Assembly (NCBI RefSeq): GCF_000016125.1 | Contig: NC_009135.1 | Span: forward strand, 1,426,001-1,490,000 | Length of the DNA: 64,000 bases | Direction: 5' to 3' | Source: Methanococcus maripaludis C5 | GTDB taxonomy: Archaea > AGJL01 > Methanococci > Methanococcales > Methanococcaceae | In this document: positions 19,699 to 29,395 of the stretch, one piece after another | Layout of the letters: each line of letters opens with the position of its first letter | How positions within the stretch are numbered: the first letter of the stretch is position 1 | Notes under the pieces: model-generated | The model's input: only the letters and a program-made list of their open reading frames with translations | Databases searched by the model: none | What the model was told of the DNA's origin: nothing | Translations under genes and position numbers: made by a program

Positions 19699-20897
19699 CA
19701 TAAATTCGAGCGGTAAATTACCAAAGTATCGTTTTTAAATTCGTAATTTTTGATAGTAACACTTTCTAAATTAACCAACTTTTTCAAATTTTTACCAACA
19801 TCCCCTGAAAGTTCAATTTTAACGCCTTTTTTGATATACTGATTTATTAAATCTGCCAGTTTTTCGATATTTATTTCTTCACAAGTACATCCAAAGTCCC
19901 CGCCAATAACTACAGTTCCATTATCGAATACAATTAAAAAATCAGATACTGCATAATCTATTGCTTTTAAATCAAGCCCCGGGTTTATATTTTTAACAAT
20001 TGTATAATTTCCCTTTTTTTCTACATTCATTCGGTTTTCAATTTTAAATCGTTTAAGACTGATCTTTATCTCGTCAAAACTTAAAAAATTGGAGCATAAT
20101 TCAATTACAAAACTTGAATTTTCTACAAAGTGGCGTCCAAAAACAGATTCATTGAATTCAAAGTCATTTTCCAAATAATTAAATTTTAAAGGATATTTTG
20201 AAACTACTTTTGGATTTTTAACGACTTTTAAAGCGTTGTGATCCAGTTTAAAGCTGTTTTTAAGGTATTCGTTAACAAAAACGACTTTGGAATTTTTTAG
20301 AGAATCTATCTTTATAGAAGCACCTCTCCTACCGCCTGCAATTGTATAGTTTTCCAAAATATTTGTTAATATTGAATATTTTGAAGAAACTATCCCTAAA
20401 GAAATTTCAAATATTAAAAAGTCGTAAATTTGAAGTTTTCCTTTTTCACTTAATTTATTTAATATATTTAGCACAGTTACTGGAGTAATCGACCCATCGT
20501 TACTGTTGTGACAATAACAATTATATTTTTCAGATAATAGATGTTTTAAAAGTTCAGTGCTTGTTGTTTTTCCTTTAACTCCGGTTACTGTTATCATTTT
20601 TTCGATAATTTCAGGATATTTTTTAGAAATAATTTCAGAAACTGCATCGTGAAATGTTTTAAATTTAACGTCCATTGGACAGTGAACTGGTGCAATAACT
20701 TCCCGGTAATTTAAAAAATCGGGAATTTCATTTCTTGGAATTATTTTAAATTTTGATAAAGTATTCTTATTTTTTTCTTTAAAGTCTTCGTTTCGATCCA
20801 ATTTTCCGTAAATATCCCAAATTACAGGTTTTTTTCCAGATTTTTCATATTCTACTGCCAAATCTAAAGCACCGTGGTTAATATCAACGATCAACAT
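19695..20897 (-). CDS. cfbE: Coenzyme F430 synthetase (Mur-ligase family)
   Basis: The 400-residue protein is a divergent Mur ligase with ATP loop VTGVKGKTTSTELLKHLL (about residues 103-120), N-terminal LIVDINHGALDLA, and a degenerate central domain. Among methanogens this architecture is CfbE, which uses ATP to close the ring carbon in the last step to F430, the nickel tetrapyrrole of methyl-coenzyme M reductase. cfbA and cfbC are elsewhere in this window, supporting but not proving the call. GGTGAC sits before the ATG. Alternative: an uncharacterised Mur ligase-like protein. Confidence 0.72.
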   Translation of the reverse strand: MLIVDINHGALDLAVEYEKSGKKPVIWDIYGKLDRNEDFKEKNKNTLSKFKIIPRNEIPDFLNYREVIAPVHCPMDVKFKTFHDAVSEIISKKYPEIIEKMITVTGVKGKTTSTELLKHLLSEKYNCYCHNSNDGSITPVTVLNILNKLSEKGKLQIYDFLIFEISLGIVSSKYSILTNILENYTIAGGRRGASIKIDSLKNSKVVFVNEYLKNSFKLDHNALKVVKNPKVVSKYPLKFNYLENDFEFNESVFGRHFVENSSFVIELCSNFLSFDEIKISLKRFKIENRMNVEKKGNYTIVKNINPGLDLKAIDYAVSDFLIVFDNGTVVIGGDFGCTCEEINIEKLADLINQYIKKGVKIELSGDVGKNLKKLVNLESVTIKNYEFKNDTLVIYRSNLC

Positions 20898-20978
20898 TTA
20901 GTCACCAGAAAGTTGTTTTGGTTACATTTTTAAATTATTAGACTAATATTTCTTTGGGAATTATCTGGGGGGATAATT

Positions 20979-21266
20979 TTGAATATTGCAGAAATCTTTG
21001 GAGTAATCAGTAATGTTTACAATCTAGTATTTAGCTGTGTTTTTGGGCTGTGTGGGATATACTATCCTTTATTTGTAAGCGGAATAATTTCAATGTCTGT
21101 TTTTTTTGTATTTAGAAGTACAAATAAAAGTATTATTGCGTTGATAGTTAGTGCGATAGTTATTTTGCTAATTCCAATAACACCGTACGAAGCCAAACTT
21201 GTGGCAATAGTTCTCGCGGCCGTTTCTTCAGTATTTTTTATAGTATTATTTAGAAAAGTGTGCTAA
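20979..21266 (+). CDS. Small integral membrane protein
   Basis: A 95-residue hydrophobic protein with three likely membrane segments (about residues 15-35, 38-65 and 70-92) and almost no charged loops. A TTG start follows GGGGGGAT. No family is recognised. It is divergent from cfbE and ends three bases from the convergent permease gene at 21270. Confidence 0.6.
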   Translation: MNIAEIFGVISNVYNLVFSCVFGLCGIYYPLFVSGIISMSVFFVFRSTNKSIIALIVSAIVILLIPITPYEAKLVAIVLAAVSSVFFIVLFRKVC

Positions 21267-21269
21267 TTT

Positions 21270-22013
21270 TTATGAAATTTGATGAATAAAGTCGTTATAA
21301 AGTAAATAACATGCAATCGTGACAGAAAATATATTGGAAGACATTATCATCCACATTATAGTTATCTGAACCTTTGCAGCTTCTAATGGATCGACACCTG
21401 CAAAAAGCATTCCAACCATTGCACCAGGAATGAATATAAGACCTACTGCTTTTGTAGAGTTTAAATGGGGGGTTAATGCGGCCCGAACTGCTTTTTTGAC
21501 AAAATCGTGTACAGATTGTTTTTCTGTTGCCCCAAGTGCAAGATAGCCCCAAAGTACGTCTTTTTCAGACTTTAAATCACTTAAAAATCTTTCGAGCCCT
21601 ATTGACATTGCGTTTGTAGAATTTCCAATAACCATACCCATTAATGGGATTAAATAGCGTACTTCAAACAAAATCGTCTTTGAAACTGTTAAAATAATCA
21701 AAGCAATAATTGTTATTGTAAAAGTCGATAAAAATGCTGCTGCAACAATTTTTCTGTTCTTTTCCTTTGTTACGTTTCTTTTAACCATGAACGCTGAAAC
21801 TGATATCATAAAGAGAATCATAATTCCTGCATAATAAATTCCAAGATTAAATATGATCCCAATTACATATCCTAAAATAACGAGCTGGACAAGGGCCATA
21901 ATTTCTGCAATAAATATTTCTTTTCCGATACCAAGCTTTTCCTTAAATATCAGCACTAAAGAAAGTATAACAAATGAAAAAGAAATTAAAAGAGATTCAA
22001 ACACTTTTATCAT
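21270..22013 (-). CDS. UPF0014 / FetB-type membrane permease
   Basis: A 247-residue polytopic membrane protein with about seven segments. PLMGMVIGNSTNAMSIGLERF, LGATEKQSVHDFVKKAVRAALTPHLNS and FIPGAMVGMLFAGVDPLEAAKVQI (each quoted in part) are the hallmark segments of the UPF0014 family, whose E. coli member FetB exports iron with the ATPase FetA. No ATPase partner is adjacent. Its ATG is three bases after the stop of the ATP-grasp gene, so the two are translationally coupled. The transported substrate is unknown. Confidence 0.8.
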   Translation of the reverse strand: MIKVFESLLISFSFVILSLVLIFKEKLGIGKEIFIAEIMALVQLVILGYVIGIIFNLGIYYAGIMILFMISVSAFMVKRNVTKEKNRKIVAAAFLSTFTITIIALIILTVSKTILFEVRYLIPLMGMVIGNSTNAMSIGLERFLSDLKSEKDVLWGYLALGATEKQSVHDFVKKAVRAALTPHLNSTKAVGLIFIPGAMVGMLFAGVDPLEAAKVQITIMWMIMSSNIFSVTIACYLLYNDFIHQIS

Positions 22014-22016
22014 CTT

Positions 22017-22874
22017 TTAGCTTTTTTTGTATTTTATAAGGCACTCTGCAATCCTTTTATCGACATCAATCCCAAGGGAACGGAATCCCTTTGTACCTGG
22101 TGCAGTATTTACTTCAACAATATAGTACTCTCCATCTTTTGGTAGGATGTCGATTCCCATAATATATCCATTCATGCACTCAGAACACTTTAAAGCAATT
22201 TCTTCAAGTTCGGAGGATACGTTTAAAGCCTCGATTTGACCGCCCGAATATAAGTTGGTTATGAAGTTATCACTAACTCTTCGATATCCGCCAACAACTT
22301 CGCCATCAATTACGAGTATTCTCATATCCTTATATGTGTCTCCTTCTTTAAAATCCACATACTCCTGAATCAGTTTGTTTTCCCAGATTGCATTTCTTGA
22401 AAGTTTCTTTAATTCCGCATCCGAATTTACCCGATTCACTTTCGTTCCGCATTTTGAAAATGAATTTTTTAATATTACAGGATATTCCATGTTAGTCGTG
22501 CTTAAAAAGTGTTTTCCATCCTCAAAATCACGAACCAGTGCTGTTTTTGGAGTTTTTAGCCCGCATTTACTAATTATCTTCGCTGCTTTAAATTTATCTG
22601 ATGAATTGTAAATTGTTTCGAGTGGATTTATGAAATAGTGCCCTTCTGATTCCAGATTTTTTAGAACCTGCCATGAAAAAAGGGTCAGCCTATCTAAATA
22701 ATCCCCTATACCGCACCTTGAATGTATCAAATCTGTTTCAACATTAAATTCAGTATCTATCAATAAATTATCGCTAGAAAGCAATAAAATATCACATTTT
22801 TCTCCCAAATCTTCAATGGCTTTTTTTAAGGAGTTTACTGTGGATCCTCCCTCTACACAAGCAATCGTTATCAT
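22017..22874 (-). CDS. RimK-type ATP-grasp glutamate ligase (CofF/MptN group)
   Basis: A 285-residue ATP-grasp protein. ATP and metal-binding segments are YPVILKNSFSKCGTKV, ENKLIQEYVDF, DMRILVIDGEVVGGYRR and the magnesium-binding IVEVNTAPGTKGF. In methanogens the RimK group includes CofF, which adds a glutamate to coenzyme F420-2, and MptN, which adds one to tetrahydromethanopterin. Both fit the size and I cannot separate them from sequence alone, though CofF seems slightly more likely. The start follows GGGTGAATA. It is upstream of and coupled to the FetB-like gene. Confidence 0.75.
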   Translation of the reverse strand: MITIACVEGGSTVNSLKKAIEDLGEKCDILLLSSDNLLIDTEFNVETDLIHSRCGIGDYLDRLTLFSWQVLKNLESEGHYFINPLETIYNSSDKFKAAKIISKCGLKTPKTALVRDFEDGKHFLSTTNMEYPVILKNSFSKCGTKVNRVNSDAELKKLSRNAIWENKLIQEYVDFKEGDTYKDMRILVIDGEVVGGYRRVSDNFITNLYSGGQIEALNVSSELEEIALKCSECMNGYIMGIDILPKDGEYYIVEVNTAPGTKGFRSLGIDVDKRIAECLIKYKKS

Positions 22875-22894
22875 TATTCACCCAAAATTAACGT

Positions 22895-24022
22895 TTAAAG
22901 GAATGAGTATATCATTGAAGCTAGTATCACCAGCCATACAAATATACTTATCGAGTTTAAATTTCTTTCACTGATTATCCATCCAACCAGATTTGCAAGT
23001 TTTGAAACTAACCTGTTATTCTTTTTAAAGTCCCTTATCGCATCAGGCAACGCCATCCATATGTGATATCCATCAAGAGGGGCTGCTGGAAGTAAATTGA
23101 AAAATCCTAAGAGCATATTTAATAAAGACGTCCAGTAAAGAGTTTGTAAGATATATAATACTGTTTTTGAAGGTTCTGAAACGATTCCCATTTTTCCTTC
23201 TTCAGATGTCGTTATATAATACGAATTTACCTCGTTATTTCTTAAAACGACTAATTCAACACTTTGTTCAGGTTGTATGTCACTTACTGCATCGTAAAAA
23301 TCATTTAAAGAGTTAACAGTTTTTCCGTTTATTGAATAAATTACATCGCCTTCAAAAATTATTCCATAGGCAGGATTGTCTTCTAAAACTTCAGTTATCG
23401 TTAATTTTGAATTCATTCCTGTAAAATAAGGCATTGCAAAAAGTACGAGGAAAAATACAAGTACATTTGAAATTGGGCCTGCTGCTGCAATTGCACCCCG
23501 GATTTTTGGTTTTGAATCTTTGAATTCATCCCCAAGTTCCACAAATGCGCCCATAGGAATTCCTAAAGCCATTAAAAGTCCAGAACTTTTTATTTTCTGC
23601 CCAAATGATGCTGCGACAATCCCGTGTGAGAGTTCGTGAATTGTAACTCCAATGATAATTGCCATAATTCCTGGAATCCACGGAATCGTGTTTCCAAATA
23701 AAAATATAATCGGTTTAGCGGCTTCTTTTTCAACGGTTCCGCCAAAAAGCCCGACAGTGGAGAGAATAAATGCGTAAAATGTGTAAATACTTATTGCAAC
23801 ACATACTGGAATTGAAATATATGCAAGTTTCTGCCATATCTTGTATTTTCCAAGTTTTTTTATCGTATTCATTCCAAGTTGCGTCCTTAAAATGCCAAAA
23901 ATTCCCATGTATGTTTTTAAATCCAAATTAATCCTTAATTTATCTTTATTAAGGTTTATCAGGTACAAAACTGTCCAAAATATTAAAAAAACCAACAGTA
24001 TTGCTGTTGACGTAAGTTCCAT
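22895..24022 (-). CDS. Site-2 protease family (M50) intramembrane metalloprotease with PDZ domain
   Basis: The zinc motif HELSHG sits in a membrane helix near residue 135, and the second metal site is NLLPAAPLDG near residue 318. A PDZ-like domain (residues about 205-275, with GIIFEGDVIYSINGKTVNSL) lies between them. About six membrane segments flank these. The ATG at 24022 follows GGTGAAG; an upstream ATG at 24049 is less likely. Members cleave membrane-anchored regulators. Substrate is unknown. It precedes the ATP-grasp gene by about 20 bases on the same strand. Confidence 0.88.
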   Translation of the reverse strand: MELTSTAILLVFLIFWTVLYLINLNKDKLRINLDLKTYMGIFGILRTQLGMNTIKKLGKYKIWQKLAYISIPVCVAISIYTFYAFILSTVGLFGGTVEKEAAKPIIFLFGNTIPWIPGIMAIIIGVTIHELSHGIVAASFGQKIKSSGLLMALGIPMGAFVELGDEFKDSKPKIRGAIAAAGPISNVLVFFLVLFAMPYFTGMNSKLTITEVLEDNPAYGIIFEGDVIYSINGKTVNSLNDFYDAVSDIQPEQSVELVVLRNNEVNSYYITTSEEGKMGIVSEPSKTVLYILQTLYWTSLLNMLLGFFNLLPAAPLDGYHIWMALPDAIRDFKKNNRLVSKLANLVGWIISERNLNSISIFVWLVILASMIYSFL

Positions 24023-24134
24023 TTTTTCTTCACCGTTTGTAATTATCAACGTTATAATTAGAACTGTTTCGACAGTACTTAACTTTTTATATCATATTTT
24101 TTATAATATATCTTAAGATATATTCTGTGATACA

Positions 24135-24593
24135 ATGAAGCATACCCGAAAAATAAAAGAACTTACAAAAATTTTAATACTAAAGTTTCTCGAAGAAGAA
24201 CCTCTTCACGGATATCTTTTGATTTCAAAAATTGGGGAAATTACGGGAATTTCCGTTAGTCCAAGTATGGTTTATCCAATACTATCAAATCTAAAAACTA
24301 ATGGTTTGATTGAAGTTGAAAAAACAGAAGACCGTGGAAAAAAAATCTACAAATTAACTGAAACCGGCCATTCCTTTTTGGATGAAAATCGTGAAAAAGT
24401 AGATTACTGCATGAAAAAATCTGAAGCACTCTATTATTTCCATAACGGTGGTGGAAGTGAACTTAAAAAAGCTGTCCATTTGGCATTTGAAGAATTTATG
24501 AATATAGATGATGAAAAAAGAAAAAAAATTGGGGAAATAATGCAAAAATGTGCGAAAGATATCCGTTATTTGATTGAATACGGAGATGAATAA
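24135..24593 (+). CDS. PadR-family transcriptional regulator
   Basis: The 152-residue protein has a PadR winged helix (KILILKFLEEEPLHGYLLISKI, SPSMVYPILSNLKTNGLIEVE, DRGKKIYKLTETG) and a C-terminal helical dimerisation part (FEEFMNIDDEKRKKIGEIMQK). TGTGAT precedes the ATG by three bases. It overlaps or abuts the ABC ATPase gene, so it very likely regulates this efflux operon, usually by drug-relieved repression in the family. A TATA-like TTATAATATATC sits at about 24100-24113. Confidence 0.88.
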   Translation: MKHTRKIKELTKILILKFLEEEPLHGYLLISKIGEITGISVSPSMVYPILSNLKTNGLIEVEKTEDRGKKIYKLTETGHSFLDENREKVDYCMKKSEALYYFHNGGGSELKKAVHLAFEEFMNIDDEKRKKIGEIMQKCAKDIRYLIEYGDE

Positions 24594-24594
24594 C

Positions 24595-25566
24595 ATGTAT
24601 GCAATCGAAGTAAAAAACTTGGTAAAAAAATTTGACAAAAATGTTGCAGTCAATAATGTATCATTTAATGTTAAAAAAGGGGAAATTTTCGCATTTTTAG
24701 GCCCGAATGGCGCTGGAAAAAGCACTACAATAAATATGCTAACAACACTACTTAAAGCAACATCGGGCAGTGCAATAATTTCAGGATTTGACGCGTCTAA
24801 AGACCCTAAAAAAGTTAGAAAAACCATAGGAATTGTTTTTCAGGATTCTACCCTCGACAATCAATTAACAGCTTATGAAAATCTTTACATTCATGGAAAA
24901 ATATATGGATACAAAGGAGAAGCATTAAAAACTAGAATTGATGAATTATTGGAGTTTGTGGAACTTTTGGAAGTTAAAGACACTGTTGTAAAAAATTTCA
25001 GTGGTGGAATGGTTAGACGACTTGAAATTGCAAGATCACTAATTCACGAACCCGAAGTTTTATTTTTAGATGAACCAACAATCGGACTAGACCCGCAAAC
25101 GAGGTCGCACATCTGGGAGTATATCCAAAATATGAGAAAAAGAAACAACATGACTATATTTTTAACTACCCACTACATGGATGAAGCAGAGCTTTTGGCA
25201 GATAAAGTTGCGATAATCGATAACGGAAAAATTATTGCCGAAGGAACCGTAAACGAGCTTAAAAAAATCGTTGGACATGATTGTGTTTCTATAAAATTTG
25301 AAGAACTTCCAAAAAACCTGGATTCGGAAAAGTGCGAACTAAAAGAAGATGGAAGAGTACACTACTACACTGAAAATGCAGATTCTGAAATTCCAAAAAT
25401 ATTCGAATTCGCACAAAAAAATGGCTTAAAAATTCAAGAAATAAGCTATAAAAAGCCAAATTTAAACGATGTCTTTATAAAATTGACTGGAAGGGAAATA
25501 AGGGCTGAACGGGAAAATTCAAAAATAAGTATGCGTCCTCTGATGATGGGAAGGAGAGGATTTTAA
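24595..25566 (+). CDS. ABC transporter ATP-binding protein (DrrA-like)
   Basis: The 323-residue nucleotide-binding subunit has Walker A GPNGAGKSTT near residue 40, signature FSGGMVRRLEIARSL, Walker B VLFLDEPTIGLD and the H-loop FLTTHYMDEAE, plus a C-terminal extension (DUF4162-like) common in DrrA-type exporters. The start at 24595 follows GGAGAT; in-frame ATG 24586 is possible. The matching ABC-2 permease is the third gene of the operon, with a MATE gene in between. Likely exports a hydrophobic compound. Confidence 0.9.
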   Translation: MYAIEVKNLVKKFDKNVAVNNVSFNVKKGEIFAFLGPNGAGKSTTINMLTTLLKATSGSAIISGFDASKDPKKVRKTIGIVFQDSTLDNQLTAYENLYIHGKIYGYKGEALKTRIDELLEFVELLEVKDTVVKNFSGGMVRRLEIARSLIHEPEVLFLDEPTIGLDPQTRSHIWEYIQNMRKRNNMTIFLTTHYMDEAELLADKVAIIDNGKIIAEGTVNELKKIVGHDCVSIKFEELPKNLDSEKCELKEDGRVHYYTENADSEIPKIFEFAQKNGLKIQEISYKKPNLNDVFIKLTGREIRAERENSKISMRPLMMGRRGF

Positions 25567-26949
25567 ATGAAAACCACCAAAGGTGTTCAAAATCTACTTG
25601 GAGACCCGAAAAAAGCCATTGTAAAAGTTTCAGTACCAATGATCATTGCAATGTCTTTTCAATCATTATACAACATAATCGATGCGATATGGGTTGCAGG
25701 ACTTGGTTCAGATGCCCTTGCGGCAATTGGGTTATTCTTTCCATTCTCTTTCGCACTAATTGCTCTTTCGAATGGTGTAGGAATTGGGGGGAGTTCTGCA
25801 ATTTCAAGACGAATTGGGCAGAAAAATAAAAGCGCAGCAGATAACATTGCAGTTCATTCTGTTGTACTTGGGATAATCATTGGAATTTTATTAATCGGAG
25901 CTATTCCATTTTTGGGGAACATTTTTTCAGTTATCGGAGCATCGGGAACCACTGTTACAATGGCAGTTGAATATTCTACAATTTTATTCGGAGGTGCTGT
26001 TATTCTCCTGTTTACAAATATTGCAAATGCAATTTTGAGAGGAGAGGGGGACACTAAAAGAGCGATGTATGCGATAATTCTTGGATCGGTTTTGAATATT
26101 GTGCTTGACCCGATTTTTATATATGTATTGAATATGGGCATAGCAGGTGCCGCATGGGCCACATTAATTTCTATGTTAATTACTAGCCTTTTATTCGTAT
26201 ACTGGCTTTTCATAAAAAAAGATACGTTTGTAAATATTCATTTTAAAGATTTTAAGATGAATTTGAACATAATAAAAGAAATATTCTCAATAGGAATTCC
26301 TGCTTCTGTTTCACAGCTTACAATGGCCACTTCAATGTTTTTATTGACTGCGATTGTGGCAAAGGCTGGCGGAAATAATGGAATTGCAGTTTTCTCAACA
26401 GGCTGGAGGATCGTGTCCATGGGAATCATTCCTATGGTGGGATTTGCAACAGGAGTTACTGCAGTAACTGGGGCGGCATACGGCTCTGCAAACCCTGAAA
26501 AATTGGAAATTTCTTATAAATACGCCATAAAAATGGGAATTCTCATTGAATTAGTAGTTGCAGTGTTGATTTTATTATTTGAAAATCAGATTGCGTATTT
26601 ATTTACCTACTCAGAAAGTTCAGTGCATATTTTGGGCGATTTACTGGTATTTTTAAAATACATGTTTGTATTCTACCCAACAATGCCGCTTGCAGTGCTT
26701 ACTTCTGCAATGTTTCAGGGCGTTTCGAGAGGGAAAAATTCATTGTTTATATCATTCCTAAGAACGATAATCCTGCAAGTTCCAATGGCATACCTCTTTG
26801 GGGTAACATTTAACCAGGGATTAACAGGAGTCTGGTTTGGAATGATTGTGGGACACGTTATTGCAGTATCTATTGCATATTTACTTGGATTATACACAAT
26901 AAAACAGTTAAAAACAACATTAACACCAGAAACGGTAAAATTTAGGTAA
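25567..26949 (+). CDS. MATE-family multidrug/Na+ antiporter
   Basis: A 460-residue, twelve-segment membrane protein of the MATE family with two homologous six-helix halves. The N-terminal half has VSVPMIIAMSFQSLYNIIDAIWVAG and ALIALSNGVGIGGSSAISRRIG (shown in part), typical of NorM/DinF-like exporters. The start directly abuts the ATPase stop with GGAGAGG upstream, so it is co-translated. Being inserted between the ATPase and permease of an ABC exporter is unusual. Confidence 0.9.
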   Translation: MKTTKGVQNLLGDPKKAIVKVSVPMIIAMSFQSLYNIIDAIWVAGLGSDALAAIGLFFPFSFALIALSNGVGIGGSSAISRRIGQKNKSAADNIAVHSVVLGIIIGILLIGAIPFLGNIFSVIGASGTTVTMAVEYSTILFGGAVILLFTNIANAILRGEGDTKRAMYAIILGSVLNIVLDPIFIYVLNMGIAGAAWATLISMLITSLLFVYWLFIKKDTFVNIHFKDFKMNLNIIKEIFSIGIPASVSQLTMATSMFLLTAIVAKAGGNNGIAVFSTGWRIVSMGIIPMVGFATGVTAVTGAAYGSANPEKLEISYKYAIKMGILIELVVAVLILLFENQIAYLFTYSESSVHILGDLLVFLKYMFVFYPTMPLAVLTSAMFQGVSRGKNSLFISFLRTIILQVPMAYLFGVTFNQGLTGVWFGMIVGHVIAVSIAYLLGLYTIKQLKTTLTPETVKFR

Positions 26950-26958
26950 GTGATTAAT

Positions 26959-27720
26959 ATGGACGCGTTTTCAGCTATGCTTTACAGACAACTTAGAAGA
27001 TTTACCCGCGCAAGATCTAGAGTAATTGGCTCCTTACTAAACCCGTTAGTTTGGCTGGTTTTCTTTGGAATTGGATGGAGCAGGGCCTTTGATTTCCCTG
27101 CAGCAATAGAAATATTTGGTGGAGTTGACTACCTGACCTATTTAATTCCCGGAGTCGTTTCAATGACAGTATTTAGCGGAAGTTTCATCAGCGGTGTTAC
27201 GGTTATATGGGATAAACAGTTTGGATTTTTAAAAGAAACCCTTGTTGCTCCAACTTCGAGAAGCGAAGCAATTTTGGGTAGAATTATGGGGGACGCCCTT
27301 ACAGCACTCGTTCAAGGTCTTTTGATAATGGTATTGAGCCTTTCTTTGGTATCATTAAATCCATATGGAATGATTCCAGTAGTTTTTACGAGTTTTGTTC
27401 TGGCCATAGCGTTTGCGAGTGTCGGAATGACGTTAGGATTAAAAATAAACAGTCAGGAAGGTTTTCATTTGATATTTGGACTTTTGATGCAGCCATTAAT
27501 ATTTTTGAGCGGTGCATTTTATCCAATAGATGCAATGCCGACTTGGATGAAATTTTTAGCACATATAAATCCATTAACCTATGCTGTTGATTCTGCAAGA
27601 TATTTCTTGGCAGGGTTTTCGAGATTTCCAATTATGCTTGATGTTTCGATTTTAGTAATTCTCAGCATTTCTCTCGTAATTTTGGCCATGTATACGTTTG
27701 AAAGGGCAGTTATCGAATAA
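26959..27720 (+). CDS. ABC-2 type transporter permease (DrrB-like)
   Basis: The 253-residue protein has six membrane segments and ABC-2 family patterns: YLIPGVVSMTVFSGSFISG, KETLVAPTSRSEAILGRIMG, and FLSGAFYPIDAMPTWMK. The ATG at 26959 follows AAGTGAT. It is the membrane partner of the ATPase at 24595 and closes the operon padR-ATPase-MATE-permease. Confidence 0.88.
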   Translation: MDAFSAMLYRQLRRFTRARSRVIGSLLNPLVWLVFFGIGWSRAFDFPAAIEIFGGVDYLTYLIPGVVSMTVFSGSFISGVTVIWDKQFGFLKETLVAPTSRSEAILGRIMGDALTALVQGLLIMVLSLSLVSLNPYGMIPVVFTSFVLAIAFASVGMTLGLKINSQEGFHLIFGLLMQPLIFLSGAFYPIDAMPTWMKFLAHINPLTYAVDSARYFLAGFSRFPIMLDVSILVILSISLVILAMYTFERAVIE

Positions 27721-27810
27721 TTTCGATTTAAAACGTAAGCTATATATGGCTGTAATGTAAAATAATCCTAAATATTAAAAATGAATTCAAAAATATTACA
27801 GGTGCATATT

Positions 27811-28251
27811 ATGGAAGCATTGGTTTTGGTAGGCCACGGTAGCAGACTCCCCCACTCAAAAAACGTTGTTATGGAAGTTGCTGAAAAAATAAAAGCTAGA
27901 GGAATTTACGACATTGTAGAAGTTGGTATGATGGAATTCAACGAACCTACAATCCCTGAAGCAATAAAAAAGGTAATTGATGCAGGCGCTAAAAAAGTAA
28001 CTGTAACTCCCGTATTTTTAGCTCCAGGAAACCATACTGAAAGAGATATCCCAAAAATACTCGGAATTTACGAAGGAGATGATGAAGGGGGACATCACCA
28101 TCATCACGACCACGATTGCGAACACCATCACCATCATCACGACACGACAGCTGTTGAAATTCCAGAAGGTGTTGAATTAGTGTACAGAAAACCGATGGGT
28201 GCAGATGATAGAATTATAGATATAGTCCTCGATAGAGCTAACGGACTTTAA
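27811..28251 (+). CDS. cfbA: Sirohydrochlorin nickel/cobalt chelatase
   Basis: The 146-residue small CbiX-type chelatase inserts nickel into sirohydrochlorin, the first F430-specific step, and cobalt for cobamides. The active-site histidine is in LVGHGSRLPHSK and the second in FLAPGNHTERDI. A His-rich loop (about residues 90-110, HHHHHDHDCEHHHHHH) typical of some CfbA/CbiXS proteins may store metal. AGGTG lies before the ATG at 27811; an upstream ATG at 27781 lacks a ribosome site. Confidence 0.92.
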   Translation: MEALVLVGHGSRLPHSKNVVMEVAEKIKARGIYDIVEVGMMEFNEPTIPEAIKKVIDAGAKKVTVTPVFLAPGNHTERDIPKILGIYEGDDEGGHHHHHDHDCEHHHHHHDTTAVEIPEGVELVYRKPMGADDRIIDIVLDRANGL

Positions 28252-28297
28252 TTTAATCTTTTAATTTTAAAAAAAATAAAAAAAGTATTTTATTTAA

Positions 28298-29335
28298 TTA
28301 AGCTACAATTACTTCTTTTTCTTCTTCGGATTTAGCTTCTCCGTAGAGTTTGTGTGCAATATCTTTCAAAACGTCGAGTCCTTTTGCTTCAGTTCTCAAT
28401 AATTCAAGGTTTGCAATAACTTTGTCGCCGAATTTTTCGTTTACAAGTTCAAGTCTTTTTTCCTGTAAGCTTCTTCTTGCTCTACAGAAGTCACACTCTA
28501 CGTCTTCAGGGATAATCTGGTTAACTACAACTGAATCTACAGGTATTTTAAACTTGTTCAAAGCTTGCATTGCTCTTTCACTTTCTAAAATACTCATTTC
28601 TTCAGGAATTACAACAAGTCTGAATGCTGTTCTTTCAGGGTTTGCCAAAATTCCTCTTGCTTTTGTAATTCTTGCTTTCATTTCGTCCATTTCGTCTAAT
28701 GCCTTGTCATAATCGACATCTTCGCCTTTACCGCCGAATGGCATGACTTTATTCATCATCTTCATGAAACCGCTCATCTGTTTTTTGAGCTTGATCATTT
28801 TTGTCATATATTTGTCCATGATTTCTGGAAGTCCTAAGAATCTTAAAGTGTGTCCTGTTGGTGCTGTATCGAATACAACTACATCGAATTCATCACTGTC
28901 CATGTATTTTAAAAATACATCGAATGCTGCGCTTTCATCGGTTCCAGGGGATAATGAAGCCATTTCTAATTGATCTTCGAGCATTCCACCCATCATTGGG
29001 TTTTCGTCCATTTGTGATTTTAATTTTTCTTTGTATTCTGACATTGCAGCTTCTGGATCGATTTCTACAACGTATAAGTTTTCCATGCCATTTACTTTGG
29101 TTGGTTCGTGACCAAATGACTGTTCAAAGCTGTCTCTTAATGAGTGAGCAGGGTCTGTTGAAACTACAACTGTTTTCATGCCTTGTTCTGCACAGTAAAT
29201 ACCTGTAGCGGCACTCATTGTAGTTTTTCCAACTCCACCTTTTCCACCAAACATGATGTACTTGGTTCCGTTTTCTTTTTCGAGTTTTTTAGTAGTAATT
29301 CCTTTCAATGATTCCTTTAATTTAGATAATACCAA
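28298..29335 (-). CDS. Get3/ArsA-family ATPase
   Basis: The 345-residue protein has a deviant Walker [17 protein letters not shown], switch segments DPAHSLRD and [17 protein letters not shown], and a CxxC pair in [10 protein letters not shown] single ATPase domain with CxxC is characteristic of Get3/TRC40, which targets tail-anchored membrane proteins; the methionine-rich central region ([21 protein letters not shown] in part) fits the hydrophobic substrate groove. No ArsB pump is adjacent. The start is a TTG three bases after GGTGAT. Confidence 0.88.
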   Translation of the reverse strand: MVLSKLKESLKGITTKKLEKENGTKYIMFGGKGGVGKTTMSAATGIYCAEQGMKTVVVSTDPAHSLRDSFEQSFGHEPTKVNGMENLYVVEIDPEAAMSEYKEKLKSQMDENPMMGGMLEDQLEMASLSPGTDESAAFDVFLKYMDSDEFDVVVFDTAPTGHTLRFLGLPEIMDKYMTKMIKLKKQMSGFMKMMNKVMPFGGKGEDVDYDKALDEMDEMKARITKARGILANPERTAFRLVVIPEEMSILESERAMQALNKFKIPVDSVVVNQIIPEDVECDFCRARRSLQEKRLELVNEKFGDKVIANLELLRTEAKGLDVLKDIAHKLYGEAKSEEEKEVIVA

Positions 29336-29395
29336 AATATCACCTTATTGATAATCTAAGATACTTAGTAGTTACACGTTTTTATAGGTTTTTAA

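Noticed and set aside
28081-28140. His-rich tract as an engineered tag
   Set aside because: It lies inside the chelatase, and internal His-rich loops are natural in this family.
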